Positions 1-8,223 of a stretch of 64,000 nt of DNA are shown piece by piece. Made by a program: the position numbers and the translations under genes. Every line of letters begins with the position of its first letter. Position 1 is the first letter of the stretch. Origin of the DNA: Fusibacter sp. A1 (GTDB lineage Bacteria > Bacillota > Clostridia > Peptostreptococcales > Acidaminobacteraceae); contig NZ_QQWI01000006.1 in NCBI RefSeq assembly GCF_004125825.1, positions 124,001 to 188,000 of the forward strand, given 5' to 3'. The notes under the pieces were generated by a model. The model saw nothing but the letters and a program-made list of their open reading frames with translations, was not told the DNA's origin and did no database searches.

Positions 1-10
1 GGACGAAGAT

Positions 11-604
11 ATGCAATCACCTATTAAAATAATCGGTATAAAAGAAAAAAAAGAACTGGATTATCTGCATGCCTATAGTATCAGCTACTTAAATAAATCA
101 GGGGCTCAAAAGGAATGGGAGCTCGTATCCAGACAAGGGATCGACAGACTTGAAAAAGAAATTTTTGGACACCTGGCTTTTACGGATGGTGCGATGATTT
201 TCGCCACAGATTACGATAAGACCCATGTGGTCTTAATCAGGGAGTTCAGGGTGAGCGCAGGTAAGTATCTTTACATCTTGCCCGCAGGCCTAATCGACCC
301 AGGCGAATCCATCGAGGACGCGTCAGTCAGAGAGTTCAAAGAAGAGACCGGTCTCGAGCTGAACGTTCACTCCGTCAGCCGGTCGCGTTATGTCTCTATC
401 GGAATCATCAATGAAAGAATCAATGTGACCTATGGGTATTACTCAGGATCCCCTAGCAAAGCGTATCAATCCGATAACGAAGATGCTGATATCCTATTTG
501 TAGACCGTGAAAAAGCAAAGCACATCCTGGAATCAGAGGATGTGCCCATAAGAACAGCTCTTTTACTTGAGCAGTTTTTCAAATTAAATGATTTTTTCAG
601 GTGA
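11..604 (+). CDS. NUDIX hydrolase, ADP-ribose pyrophosphatase-like
   Basis: A 197-residue cytoplasmic hydrolase that probably cleaves a nucleoside diphosphate linked to another moiety, most likely ADP-ribose. The NUDIX box is complete: G-x5-E-x7-REFKEETGL, with the glycine in GLIDPGE and the metal-binding glutamates in REFKEE, about residues 93-115. Length and the N-terminal strand-rich region fit the ADP-ribose pyrophosphatase subgroup, but exact substrate cannot be read from sequence. The reading frame is open to the window edge, so an upstream start is possible; the only ribosome-site-like sequence is a weak GGACGA just before the ATG. The next genes run the other way. Confidence 0.85.
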   Translation: MQSPIKIIGIKEKKELDYLHAYSISYLNKSGAQKEWELVSRQGIDRLEKEIFGHLAFTDGAMIFATDYDKTHVVLIREFRVSAGKYLYILPAGLIDPGESIEDASVREFKEETGLELNVHSVSRSRYVSIGIINERINVTYGYYSGSPSKAYQSDNEDADILFVDREKAKHILESEDVPIRTALLLEQFFKLNDFFR

Positions 605-643
605 TTCTGCTTCCCATTTTACTGCTTTTACCCTACTTCATTT

Positions 644-919
644 TTATGGTGCCGTTTCGACTTCTAGCTGCTCCAAATAGTTAAAAGCATCACTATGATC
701 TTTTCCACACATTTCTTCTGAGGCTTTTAAGTCGCTGCACACTTTCGGTCTTTCGGGATGTCCGAATAGTTTACATAGGTTCTTTTCGTCAAGCTGAATG
801 CATCTGGTCATGGACGGTTTTCCGCCCGGCATACCGGGTATGCTTGAAGAAATTGACGGTATGATACAACAGGCACCACAGCCTAATCGGCATTCAATCT
901 GCTTATTCTCTTCTGTCAT
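644..919 (-). CDS. YkgJ-family cysteine cluster protein
   Basis: A 91-residue protein with the spacing of the zinc- or iron-chelating CxxCxxCC family: C-x3-CGACC near the N terminus, then [10 protein letters not shown] and later KVCSDL. Members probably bind a metal or Fe-S cluster; the function is unknown. I start it at the ATG at 919 because an AGGTGG ribosome site lies seven bases upstream; an ATG at 952 would put a non-homologous tail inside the preceding gene. It follows the CDF transporter by seven bases and is probably co-transcribed with it. Confidence 0.75.
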   Translation of the reverse strand: MTEENKQIECRLGCGACCIIPSISSSIPGMPGGKPSMTRCIQLDEKNLCKLFGHPERPKVCSDLKASEEMCGKDHSDAFNYLEQLEVETAP

Positions 920-926
920 AGGCCAC

Positions 927-1841
927 CTACCTGATTGACTCAGTATTTTCAAAAGGCTCGATGTGAGTCGTAATCAAGGCCCCTTCACCAAAGGTGATCA
1001 TCAAATGGTTCTCGATATGAGTGGCGATCGCATGGGCTTGCGCGATATTCAAATCGGGCGAAACCAGCAGATGAAACTCTATCGCAGCGCGGTTACCAAG
1101 TCTTCTTGTCTTAATCTTGTGTACTTCTTTTACAAGACCTGGGTGCTCTTCGATTATTTTGTGTATCTCTTCCACTTCTTCTTCAGACAATGCCTTCTCA
1201 GTCAGTTCTTCAACAGCCGGCCTTAAGATTTCAAACGCCACCTTAAAGATCAGTATGCTGACCAATAAGGACGCGATAGGATCCAAAATCGTCCAATTCT
1301 TACCTAAATAATAGGCACCGCCGACACCAATAAATGTTCCTACTGATGAAAGCGCATCCGACCGATGATGCCAAGCATTAGCGATGATTGCAGAACTATG
1401 GATCTGTTCACCCGCTTTTTTTGTGTACCAGAAGAGCGATTCCTTCAGCACAATCGATATCGGTGCTGCGACAACGGCGATGAGACCCGGTTGTGGAAGA
1501 ATGTTCCCTCTAAACACCAACCATATGTTGGAGATTCCCGATTTGAATATCTCAAAACCAACAACCACTAAGAAAAAACTGATGATCAAGGTGGCGATCG
1601 TTTCATATTTAGCATGCCCGTAATTGTGACATTCGTCTTCAGGTTGCTCGGTAAACTTAAAGCCGACAAAAACGACAATATCGGTCATAAAGTCAGACAA
1701 GGAATGAACTCCATCAGCAACCATCGCGCCACTTCTACCGATGATGCCGGCAGCAAGCTTTATTACCGCTAAAAACGCATTGACCCAAAAGCCTGTCCAT
1801 GTCACTTTTTTTGCTTTTGCGCTTCTTTCTTTTTCTGTCAT
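927..1841 (-). CDS. Cation diffusion facilitator (CDF/FieF-like) transporter
   Basis: A 304-residue inner-membrane metal efflux protein expected to exchange Zn2+, Fe2+ or Mn2+ for protons. The family signatures are clear: SDFMTD in an early membrane helix after ADGVHSLSD, and HHRSDALSS further on, giving the two metal-site halves (HSLSD and HHRSD). The C-terminal 90 residues form the cytoplasmic dimerisation domain, with histidines such as EFHLLV and THIE. Metal preference is not decidable here. The start has a GGGGGC-rich ribosome site. The cysteine-cluster gene follows closely. Confidence 0.9.
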   Translation of the reverse strand: MTEKERSAKAKKVTWTGFWVNAFLAVIKLAAGIIGRSGAMVADGVHSLSDFMTDIVVFVGFKFTEQPEDECHNYGHAKYETIATLIISFFLVVVGFEIFKSGISNIWLVFRGNILPQPGLIAVVAAPISIVLKESLFWYTKKAGEQIHSSAIIANAWHHRSDALSSVGTFIGVGGAYYLGKNWTILDPIASLLVSILIFKVAFEILRPAVEELTEKALSEEEVEEIHKIIEEHPGLVKEVHKIKTRRLGNRAAIEFHLLVSPDLNIAQAHAIATHIENHLMITFGEGALITTHIEPFENTESIR

Positions 1842-1864
1842 CTATTTTGCCCCCTATGCGTAAA

Positions 1865-1894
1865 GAGAATCCCACTGTTCAACGAGGGATTCTC
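1865..1894 (-). terminator. Hairpin, possible weak terminator
   Basis: A nine-base-pair inverted repeat GAGAATCCC / GGGATTCTC with a 12-base loop lies between the metallophosphoesterase and CDF genes. On the minus strand it follows the metallophosphoesterase stop and is trailed by only TTTAC, so termination may be inefficient; it could also act in the CDF leader. Confidence 0.45.
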
Positions 1895-1950
1895 ATTAGT
1901 TATCAATTAGTAATCATTATACATTAGAATTCGATCAACGTCAATCCGGT

Positions 1951-2841
1951 CTACAGCATGTAGTTACTTAAGGGTTCCGGTCCACGTATCATTTTTCTTC
2001 TGATAAAGAGGTTGCCATCTTCGTTCGCCCGTATACGCCAATCGATCAAGGTGATATTTCCGTTTGCAATTTCAATTCCTGTGATGTTTCGTGGAAAAAT
2101 ACAGGAACCTGTATTGAAATAAGGCGTTTTAGGATTTGTCGCAAACTTAGGACGGTGAGTATGTCCTACAATCAGCATTTTTTGATATTTCTCAATCCAC
2201 TTGGAATAGTTCTTCTCGATTTTATGTCGTTTATGCAAGTTTTTTGCGGGGCTCGCAGGATTTCTAAAACCAACAATATGCAGATAATGCCAAAAGTGTC
2301 GATTGATCGTTTTTGTCATCCTCCATACCTGGTCGTTTATAAAATCACCTTGATGTCCGTGCACGACAAAGACTTCCTTGTCCGTCGCTTTGTGCTGTAA
2401 AACGACAGCTTCATGAACAACAAGGCCTGGAAACAGCTCCGCATAATAATCGTTGTACTCGTCAAAAAACTGGTGCAGGTTGGTGGAAACATAATGCTTG
2501 AACTTCAGACTCATGTTATGGTTTCCATAAAGCATGATGAAACGTTCATCGTCATAAAATTCCTTCAACTTCATATAGGTCGCACTATGCGCAGTCCTGA
2601 TATGCTTAAAATTGCTGTGTTCCCAAAGTTCATCGCCATCACCCACTTCAATATAAGTAAATCCCTCGTTGAAATAGTGGTTGAGCGCGTGAAGGTAGAT
2701 GTTTTGGTTATGGGCGAATTCATCAGAAATGCTGTTATCTCCGCGATGGACATCACTAAAAAAGATAAATCTAGAATTGTCGTCAAATGGAATCCTTATC
2801 GCAGCTTCATAAGCATGTAAGAGTCTTTTCATGGTATTCAT
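1951..2841 (-). CDS. Calcineurin-like metallophosphoesterase
   Basis: A 296-residue cytoplasmic phosphoesterase with the full set of two-metal motifs in order: SDVHRGD (D-x-H) about residue 30, EVGDGDE (GDxxE-like), YGNHN (GNH), VHGHQGD and IVGHTHRP. There is no signal peptide or membrane segment. The substrate is unknown; the fold covers protein phosphatases, nucleotidases and phosphodiesterases. The ATG at 2841 has a good GAGGTGATAAG ribosome site. Confident about fold, not about role. Confidence 0.85.
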   Translation of the reverse strand: MNTMKRLLHAYEAAIRIPFDDNSRFIFFSDVHRGDNSISDEFAHNQNIYLHALNHYFNEGFTYIEVGDGDELWEHSNFKHIRTAHSATYMKLKEFYDDERFIMLYGNHNMSLKFKHYVSTNLHQFFDEYNDYYAELFPGLVVHEAVVLQHKATDKEVFVVHGHQGDFINDQVWRMTKTINRHFWHYLHIVGFRNPASPAKNLHKRHKIEKNYSKWIEKYQKMLIVGHTHRPKFATNPKTPYFNTGSCIFPRNITGIEIANGNITLIDWRIRANEDGNLFIRRKMIRGPEPLSNYML

Positions 2842-2889
2842 CTTATCACCTCACTAGGTATTTACCCTAAAAAGATGCAAGTCATGCAG

Positions 2890-4779
2890 CTACTGCGATT
2901 TAATTCTCTCATTTAAATCGTCCAGATATTCCTGACGCTCGAGTAGTGTCAGAAGCACTTCTTCCAAAGCATCTTTCTCTTCCTGCAGATGTTGCAAGCG
3001 TACAAAATCTGTAGCACACCTGACCATTTCATCATCCAGCATCGTCAACCGCTCTTCGGCGTTTGCGATATCGCCATCCAATGCTTCAAATTCCTTTTGT
3101 TCTTTATAGGTCATCTTTAACTTCACATTTTTAGTACGTGTATCCGTCTTGATTTCACTCGTTTTGATAAGTGCGTTTTGCTCATCTTGCCACTTATTCA
3201 TATAGTCCGAGTAATTTCCTGTATTCATCCGTATCTGCCCTATTTGTTCAAAGGACATGACTCTGTCACAGACGCGGTCAAGAAAATAACGGTCATGCGA
3301 GACTGCTATCACAGCTCCTGAAAACTCATCCAGATAAGCTTCCAGTATGGTCATCGTATCGATATCAAGGTCATTTGTGGGCTCATCGAGAATCAGCACG
3401 TTTGGCGTGGCCATTAAGACGCTTAAAAGATAAAGCCTGCGCCTTTCTCCTCCCGACAGCTTACCTATCGGATTCCACTGTAAATTCTTATCAAAAAGGA
3501 ATCGTTCCATCATTTGTGAGGCCGTAATCTTCGCACCACTTGCTGTGGTGACAAATTCAGCGATATCTTTTATGAAATCAATCGCCCTTTTTTCAGGCGG
3601 AAGCTCGGACGCATGTTGCGTGAAGTAGCCGATGCTCACTGTCTCTCCGATACTGACTTTTCCGGATGTGGGTTTTAGTTTTCCAGTCAGTACATTTAAG
3701 AATGTGGATTTTCCCATTCCGTTTTGACCGATGATCCCCAACCTGTCGTTTCGATCAAGTAAGAAGTCATACCCGTCTATCAAATTGACGCCGTTTCCAT
3801 AAGAGAAAGTAACCTGTTCCATCTCTATGGTCTTGGTCCCTAGCCTTCTGTGGCCCACATCGATGGACATGCCGATATCATTCTTGTTCTCAAGAGACGA
3901 TTCCAGATCTTTAAAGCGTTCTTTTCTTGCCTTTTGCTTGGTCCGACGTGCCTGAACACCCGCGCGCATCCATGCGAGTTCCTGCTTATATAATTTCGCC
4001 TGCTTTTCTTTTGTCGTATGGTCTCTTTCTTTTCGTTCTAGTTTTTTTTCGAGAAACTGAGCGTAATTGCCGGAATAACTGTACATAGAACCCTCATCCA
4101 ACTCCAGGGTCCTGTTCACGACACGATCTAAAAAGTAGCGGTCATGGGTAATCATCACGAGTGCGCCCTTATATCCACCCAAATACGTTTCCAACCAATC
4201 CACGGTCTGATGGTCGAGATGGTTTGTCGGCTCATCAAGAATCAACAGGTCTGACGGTGTGATAAGTGCTCTTGCAAGGGCGATACGCTTTTGCTGACCT
4301 CCCGACAGGGAAGAAACCTTGTCATCATAGTTATCTACGCCAAGCTTAGACAGAATCGTCTTCACCTGACTCTCGAACGACCATGCGTCAAGTGCGGTCA
4401 TGCGATCTGTCAACTGGGTGAACCTTGCTTGTAAACCCTCGTTCATTGCGTCCTTTTCAAGTGCTTTTGATGTCCATTCATACTCCCTGATGATCCGCAT
4501 GACCTCGGAATCTCCATAAAACACATCCTCAAGCACGGTCGTATCTTCATTATAAACCGGTACTTGCGGCAAATAGGCTATCACAGTCTGCTTTGGCATC
4601 GACAAAAGTCCGGTATCAGCAACCTCATAGCCCGATAAAATTTTAAGAAACGTACTCTTTCCTGTTCCATTAACTCCGATCAGCCCTACTTTATCTCCGT
4701 CTGTAAGTGTTACGGATATATCGCTAAAGAGCGTCTTCTCAGCATAGCTCTTTGATAAATTGTCAATTTGTATAATCAT
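2890..4779 (-). CDS. ABC-F family ATPase, Uup-like
   Basis: A 629-residue soluble protein with two ABC ATPase domains and no membrane segments, the layout of ABC-F translation factors. Domain 1 has Walker A GVNGTGKST and signature LSGGQQKRIALA; domain 2 has GQNGMGKST and LSGGERRRLYLL. The lysine/arginine-rich linker between them (about residues 235-300) and a C-terminal coiled coil match Uup/YfmR-type members that act on stalled ribosomes. I take the ATG at 4779, preceded by AGGAG, rather than one 16 codons upstream that would overlap the promoter. Antibiotic resistance is not implied by sequence. Confidence 0.88.
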   Translation of the reverse strand: MIIQIDNLSKSYAEKTLFSDISVTLTDGDKVGLIGVNGTGKSTFLKILSGYEVADTGLLSMPKQTVIAYLPQVPVYNEDTTVLEDVFYGDSEVMRIIREYEWTSKALEKDAMNEGLQARFTQLTDRMTALDAWSFESQVKTILSKLGVDNYDDKVSSLSGGQQKRIALARALITPSDLLILDEPTNHLDHQTVDWLETYLGGYKGALVMITHDRYFLDRVVNRTLELDEGSMYSYSGNYAQFLEKKLERKERDHTTKEKQAKLYKQELAWMRAGVQARRTKQKARKERFKDLESSLENKNDIGMSIDVGHRRLGTKTIEMEQVTFSYGNGVNLIDGYDFLLDRNDRLGIIGQNGMGKSTFLNVLTGKLKPTSGKVSIGETVSIGYFTQHASELPPEKRAIDFIKDIAEFVTTASGAKITASQMMERFLFDKNLQWNPIGKLSGGERRRLYLLSVLMATPNVLILDEPTNDLDIDTMTILEAYLDEFSGAVIAVSHDRYFLDRVCDRVMSFEQIGQIRMNTGNYSDYMNKWQDEQNALIKTSEIKTDTRTKNVKLKMTYKEQKEFEALDGDIANAEERLTMLDDEMVRCATDFVRLQHLQEEKDALEEVLLTLLERQEYLDDLNERIKSQ

Positions 4780-4798
4780 TTTTTCTCCTACTCTCATC

Positions 4799-4827
4799 CG
4801 ATAATCGATCAAACAAGTTGCTGTCAA
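4799..4827 (-). promoter_or_regulatory. Probable sigma-A promoter of the ABC-F gene
   Basis: On the minus strand TTGACA (4827-4822) is followed after 17 bases by TTATCG (4804-4799), about 20 bases before the ATG. The -35 is perfect and the -10 is moderate. Confidence 0.5.
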
Positions 4828-5039
4828 TCGACCAAATTTCTCAATTCATTGTATCACAGGCTTCATCACTGACAAAACTTTAAATTAAAAATGAAATGTT
4901 CTTCAAAAAAACTTTTATCTATTCATAAAAAAAAGATTGATTTTTATACTAAAAGGATTTATATTCAAAACGTAGAGTGTTGCTCCAACCTTAGTTGTAT
5001 ACTATGGTTAAAGGCGAAAAATTATTATGGAGAAAAAAC

Positions 5040-5234
5040 ATGATTAATCAAGTTGAACCAATGTCATTTGAAGAAAGAGATTTGTTAAAACTTAAAAAGC
5101 AAAAGAAAATCGAAAAGAAAAAGGTTTTTAGCAATGAAACAGCTAAGGAACTTCGTAAAGCCCCTAAAAAAGGCAAAAAAGCGAAACCTTCCAGTCGTTT
5201 CACAGATTATGACAGTGAAGAATGGTATGATTAA
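5040..5234 (+). CDS. Small lysine-rich hypothetical protein
   Basis: A 64-residue highly basic protein, rich in lysine in the middle (KKQKKIEKKK, KKGKKAK) and acidic at the end (DYDSEEWYD). I start at 5040 because GGAG lies seven bases upstream; a longer frame from 4995 lacks a ribosome site. I do not recognise the family. The composition suggests nucleic-acid or ribosome association, but that is inference. It precedes the ACP-like gene by 27 bases and probably shares its transcript. Confidence 0.6.
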   Translation: MINQVEPMSFEERDLLKLKKQKKIEKKKVFSNETAKELRKAPKKGKKAKPSSRFTDYDSEEWYD

Positions 5235-5261
5235 TGAAACACATTATTAAGGAGTATGATT

Positions 5262-5495
5262 ATGTCTTTAAAAATCATTAGAGCAATTTTAGCAGAACGT
5301 ATGGGATATAGTGACGATACAGAAATCACATCAAATCTTTCGCTATTTGACGATCTAGAAATGAATGGCAACGATTTTGATGAAACAATAGCAGAACTTG
5401 AAGAGCGTTTTGATATCGAATTTGACGATGATGATATCGATGGCATTGAATATGTCAGTGATTTAGTCAAATTTGTAAAAAAACACGCAGAATAG
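5262..5495 (+). CDS. Acyl-carrier-protein-like protein lacking the phosphopantetheine serine
   Basis: A 77-residue acidic protein that aligns by eye with acyl carrier proteins across helices II to IV: LFDDLEMNG, LEERFDIEFDD, then IEYVSDLVKFVKK. In ACP the segment before LEERFDIE carries the DSL serine that takes the 4'-phosphopantetheine; here the equivalent position reads N-G-N and no serine lies nearby. Either this is an ACP-fold protein with another role, or it is not carrier-active. Start at 5262 is chosen because AAGGAG sits seven bases upstream; the ATG at 5256 is too close to it. A strong terminator follows. Confidence 0.7.
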   Translation: MSLKIIRAILAERMGYSDDTEITSNLSLFDDLEMNGNDFDETIAELEERFDIEFDDDDIDGIEYVSDLVKFVKKHAE

Positions 5496-5500
5496 TAAAA

Positions 5501-5523
5501 GACGCCGATGGGCGTCTTTTTTT
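5501..5523 (+). terminator. Rho-independent terminator after the ACP-like gene
   Basis: GACGCC / GGCGTC stem with a four-base loop, followed by a seven-T run, six bases after the stop codon. Confidence 0.85.
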
Positions 5524-5539
5524 ATTGTTTACTTTTGGA

Positions 5540-6595
5540 TCATATCTTCAGGTCCAGCTCATGAACCATCATCGCTTGTCCGGATTCCTTTAAATAAATC
5601 GAGGACTCTTTGATCATCGCATAGGCCTCAAAGCCTTCTTTAAAGTGATACTGACTGTCCACGCTTCCTAGGAACAAAGCTCCGACACCAGCGTCTGAGA
5701 GACCGATGAGCTTTGATTCTCCAGCCTCATCCACCACCCAAAGTTTAAGTTCCTCATAGATCGAGTCGTTCTCGTCAATCCACAAGTTGTGGTCTTCATC
5801 GTGTTCCATCAGCGCGCCAAAAGCGTCATTGACTGCAGCACCCACTACCTCAGAACCGTCATCTACCTCACCGTTTTCATTTTCATCGACAACTAGTATG
5901 CCGCTTCCCTGAGTAAGCGCCCTAAACTCATCAAGTTTTCCGTCCATATTCAGATCCAGTTCAATTTTCCGGTCGCTAAAGGCAATACCCGACCCGTCCA
6001 GATTAAGGACAAGCGGATCATGGAACTCGCCTACCTGCAGTTCAATGCTGTTTTCTTCGTAATACGACCGTGAAAAATCCAAGTTGACGGCAAATTCGAT
6101 TTCAACTCCATCTTCAGTCCTGACAGTTCCTTCAGAAGAAAACCTCATGCGTTCAAATTCCTCCTGATAGCTGCTAGATGTAATTCTAAAGGCAGCTAAA
6201 GGACCTATCTGACTTTGATTGGCTTGATCTTGACGAGGTCTTTCCTTGCCATGGCCTTTATGAAGCCCCCTGCCCTTATAGGTCTTGATCTTATCAAGCT
6301 CGCTTACACTCTCGTCCTCTTCGCGACTGACTAAGCTGAACCTGAAGGGACGACCTAACACATGGGTTACAAATTTTTCTAACAGTTCTATTTTTCTTAA
6401 GTCTTCCTCACTATAATGAATGGAAAACTCATTTTCAACATCACTTTCCAGTAACCTGACACCTTCTTCTGATATTGAAAGATTGTCTGTTTGTTCGGGC
6501 ACACGAAGTTGCACCTGCAGACTGGTTGTTTTCTGTTCCCGATAGGTCAGTTGACTCATCGCTTGTTGCCTGATTTGAAAATCAGCAATTTTCAT
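5540..6595 (-). CDS. RTX-type EF-hand calcium-binding protein, hypothetical
   Basis: A 351-residue protein with no signal peptide. Residues from about 210 on carry repeated calcium-loop-like motifs: PLVLNLDGSG, LDLNMDGKLDE, VVDENENGEVDDG, DEDHNLWIDENDS, then LKLWVVDEAGE. The order matches the conserved block found in many large RTX and haemolysin-type calcium-binding proteins (DLDGDG ... LDRNGNG ... LRVWRDxN). The N-terminal half is unrecognised and charged. The ATG at 6595 has an ideal AAGGAGGTGATG ribosome site; a start 36 codons upstream does not. Role unknown; most relatives are secreted, so a leaderless copy is unusual. Confidence 0.7.
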   Translation of the reverse strand: MKIADFQIRQQAMSQLTYREQKTTSLQVQLRVPEQTDNLSISEEGVRLLESDVENEFSIHYSEEDLRKIELLEKFVTHVLGRPFRFSLVSREEDESVSELDKIKTYKGRGLHKGHGKERPRQDQANQSQIGPLAAFRITSSSYQEEFERMRFSSEGTVRTEDGVEIEFAVNLDFSRSYYEENSIELQVGEFHDPLVLNLDGSGIAFSDRKIELDLNMDGKLDEFRALTQGSGILVVDENENGEVDDGSEVVGAAVNDAFGALMEHDEDHNLWIDENDSIYEELKLWVVDEAGESKLIGLSDAGVGALFLGSVDSQYHFKEGFEAYAMIKESSIYLKESGQAMMVHELDLKI

Positions 6596-6710
6596 ATCAT
6601 CACCTCCTTGACACACTACACACGGAATCCATTCCTTATGCGGTCTATCGGCAAGAATTGTGATATGTTTAGGCCTCTTTTCAATTTTTTTAAAGTGACA
6701 CAAACATCAT

Positions 6711-7244
6711 TTATGCGGCATTTGCCGATTCGTAAACTCTCTCTTTTTCTTCTTTTCCAGTCAACCATTCGATCGCAAAGGCCATGAGCGTGATACCGAC
6801 AAGGTTCATCATAAATCGTGTCAGTGTGAACTTGAGTCCTAGATTGGATGTTTCAAAAAGGATGAGGGGAAGTTTTGTCGAAGACCATGCTCCGATAAAG
6901 ATCAGCACGTTTGAAAATTTGCTTCCCTTTTTCATTAAAATAGTAGCGACAGGAAAAGCCGCATATAAAGGACCTGCCGTAAAGGACCCCATAAAGAAAG
7001 CCAGCAACATTCCTTTTATTCCAGATCCTTCACCCATGTATCTGATAAGTGTCTCACGCGGTACCCATACATCGAAAAGGCCGATGAGTAGAAAGATAGG
7101 TGGCAGCACCTTCAACATTTCGCCGAAATTGTCTACCGTATTTCTAGCGGCTGTGATGCCTATGTCTCGACTGAAGACAAACAGCAGAAGATTGATGAAG
7201 GCAAATACGATAAATGCCTTATAGGTCTTAATCAGGTTCATCAT
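6711..7244 (-). CDS. Half-size permease (YraQ/DUF318-like), second of pair
   Basis: A 177-residue membrane protein with about five helices: IVFAFINLLLFVF, an interior LPPIFLLIGLFDVW, a conserved glycine/proline stretch FMGSFTAGPLYAAFP, and a C-terminal helix. This resembles one half of the two-repeat YraQ/DUF318 permeases linked to metal or metalloid export; substrate unknown. Its ATG overlaps the stop of the preceding half-permease (ATGATG), so the two are translationally coupled and probably work as a heterodimer. Confidence 0.7.
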   Translation of the reverse strand: MMNLIKTYKAFIVFAFINLLLFVFSRDIGITAARNTVDNFGEMLKVLPPIFLLIGLFDVWVPRETLIRYMGEGSGIKGMLLAFFMGSFTAGPLYAAFPVATILMKKGSKFSNVLIFIGAWSSTKLPLILFETSNLGLKFTLTRFMMNLVGITLMAFAIEWLTGKEEKERVYESANAA

Positions 7245-7717
7245 AAAAGTCCTCCAATAATCAAAGCGACAACAAAGGAATACACAAAGGCCATTCCGTT
7301 TCTTAAAAGTGCGACTTTCTTACCAACTGTTTTTGACTCAAGTGCGAATGTTGCGATCCCTACCATCATAAGCGAACTGACAAATGCAGCGATCTGAGGT
7401 AGCCCCGCACCGTGGTTGAGTAAATTGGAAGCTAACGGGAATGCGACAAAACCAGGCAACAATGTAATCGAACCGGTTATGCTTGCGATAACGACGCCCA
7501 TTACCCCTGACTTTTCTCCGATTAGACTTGAGATGACCGATTGATCGACAATTGCAAGCAGCATCCCTACAAAAATAAACAGGGCTAAAAGTTGTGGAAG
7601 CAAGTTCATAAACATCTTTAGTGATTTTTTCAGGGCCATTTTCGTCTTCTTCTTATTCTTGAAAAGCGATATCAGAAAAAGACCTGCTGCAAGTACATAT
7701 AATATGATTGTAAACAT
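7241..7717 (-). CDS. Half-size permease (YraQ/DUF318-like), first of pair
   Basis: A 158-residue membrane protein with about four or five helices, including LPQLLALFIFVGMLLAIVD and a signature SITGSITLLPGFVAFPLAS that parallels the GSFTAGPLYAAFP stretch of its partner. I start it at 7717, one base after the padR stop; a longer frame would lie inside padR. The arrangement regulator, half A, half B suggests a PadR-controlled exporter. Confidence 0.7.
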   Translation of the reverse strand: MFTIILYVLAAGLFLISLFKNKKKTKMALKKSLKMFMNLLPQLLALFIFVGMLLAIVDQSVISSLIGEKSGVMGVVIASITGSITLLPGFVAFPLASNLLNHGAGLPQIAAFVSSLMMVGIATFALESKTVGKKVALLRNGMAFVYSFVVALIIGGLL

Positions 7718-7718
7718 G

Positions 7719-8081
7719 CTATTCACCCATTCTTTCATCAAATGTCTTAAGGAACGCTTCGATTTTTTCTTTTCTGTGTACGAAGAAGTCCTTATAAGCC
7801 TTAAGCGCATCCATCCCGTCACCTGTCAGTGAATAGACTTTCTTTGCGGGACCACCGGTATCCGTGTTCCACGCAGAAGTGATCAGGCCTTCTGATTCCA
7901 TTTTCTTCAGTTGTCTGTAAATCACGCTAATATCGATCGGTTCACTTGAGAACCCAAACTCCATGATTTTTTCAAGCAGTCCATATCCATGTAAGACATT
8001 CTCCTTCAGGCTTAGAAGAATACATGGTTGTATGAATCTACCACCCGAACCCATACCAATTTCACAATGACCGTTTTTCAT
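7719..8081 (-). CDS. PadR-family transcriptional regulator
   Basis: A 120-residue winged-helix regulator. The PadR pattern is visible: ILLSLKENVLHGYGLLEKI, then ISVIYRQLKKMESEGLITS (recognition helix and wing) and a VYSLTGDGMDALK segment, ending in a helical dimerisation arm. PadR proteins usually repress their own operon and lift off when a small molecule binds. A perfect palindrome just downstream of its promoter is the likely operator. It heads the operon with two half-permeases. Confidence 0.88.
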   Translation of the reverse strand: MKNGHCEIGMGSGGRFIQPCILLSLKENVLHGYGLLEKIMEFGFSSEPIDISVIYRQLKKMESEGLITSAWNTDTGGPAKKVYSLTGDGMDALKAYKDFFVHRKEKIEAFLKTFDERMGE

Positions 8082-8099
8082 CTATGTACCTCCTGCTAC

Positions 8100-8157
8100 T
8101 ATATGCACTCTGCATATACTTTTCTACAGTATACCCCTCCCTTACAGGGGTTGTCAA
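8100..8157 (-). promoter_or_regulatory. padR operon promoter with 19-bp palindromic operator
   Basis: On the minus strand TTGACA (8157-8152), an 18-base spacer and TATACT (8133-8128) form a strong promoter. Directly downstream, 8100-8118 is a perfect inverted repeat TATATGCA-CTC-TGCATATA. It would sit at about +5 to +25, where a bound PadR dimer would block transcription. Promoter is read directly; regulator binding is inferred. Confidence 0.7.
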
Positions 8158-8173
8158 TACGCTAAAAACAAAA

Positions 8174-8206
8174 AAAGTCGCCATCACTTAATGTGATGGC
8201 GACTTT
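8174..8206 (-). terminator. Rho-independent terminator of fba
   Basis: A perfect 14-bp stem (AAAGTCGCCATCAC and its complement) with a five-base loop; on the minus strand it ends in a T-run. It lies 18 bases past the fba stop. Runs of A and T on both sides mean it could work in both directions. Confidence 0.88.
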
Positions 8207-8223
8207 GAATGATTTTTTTTATC

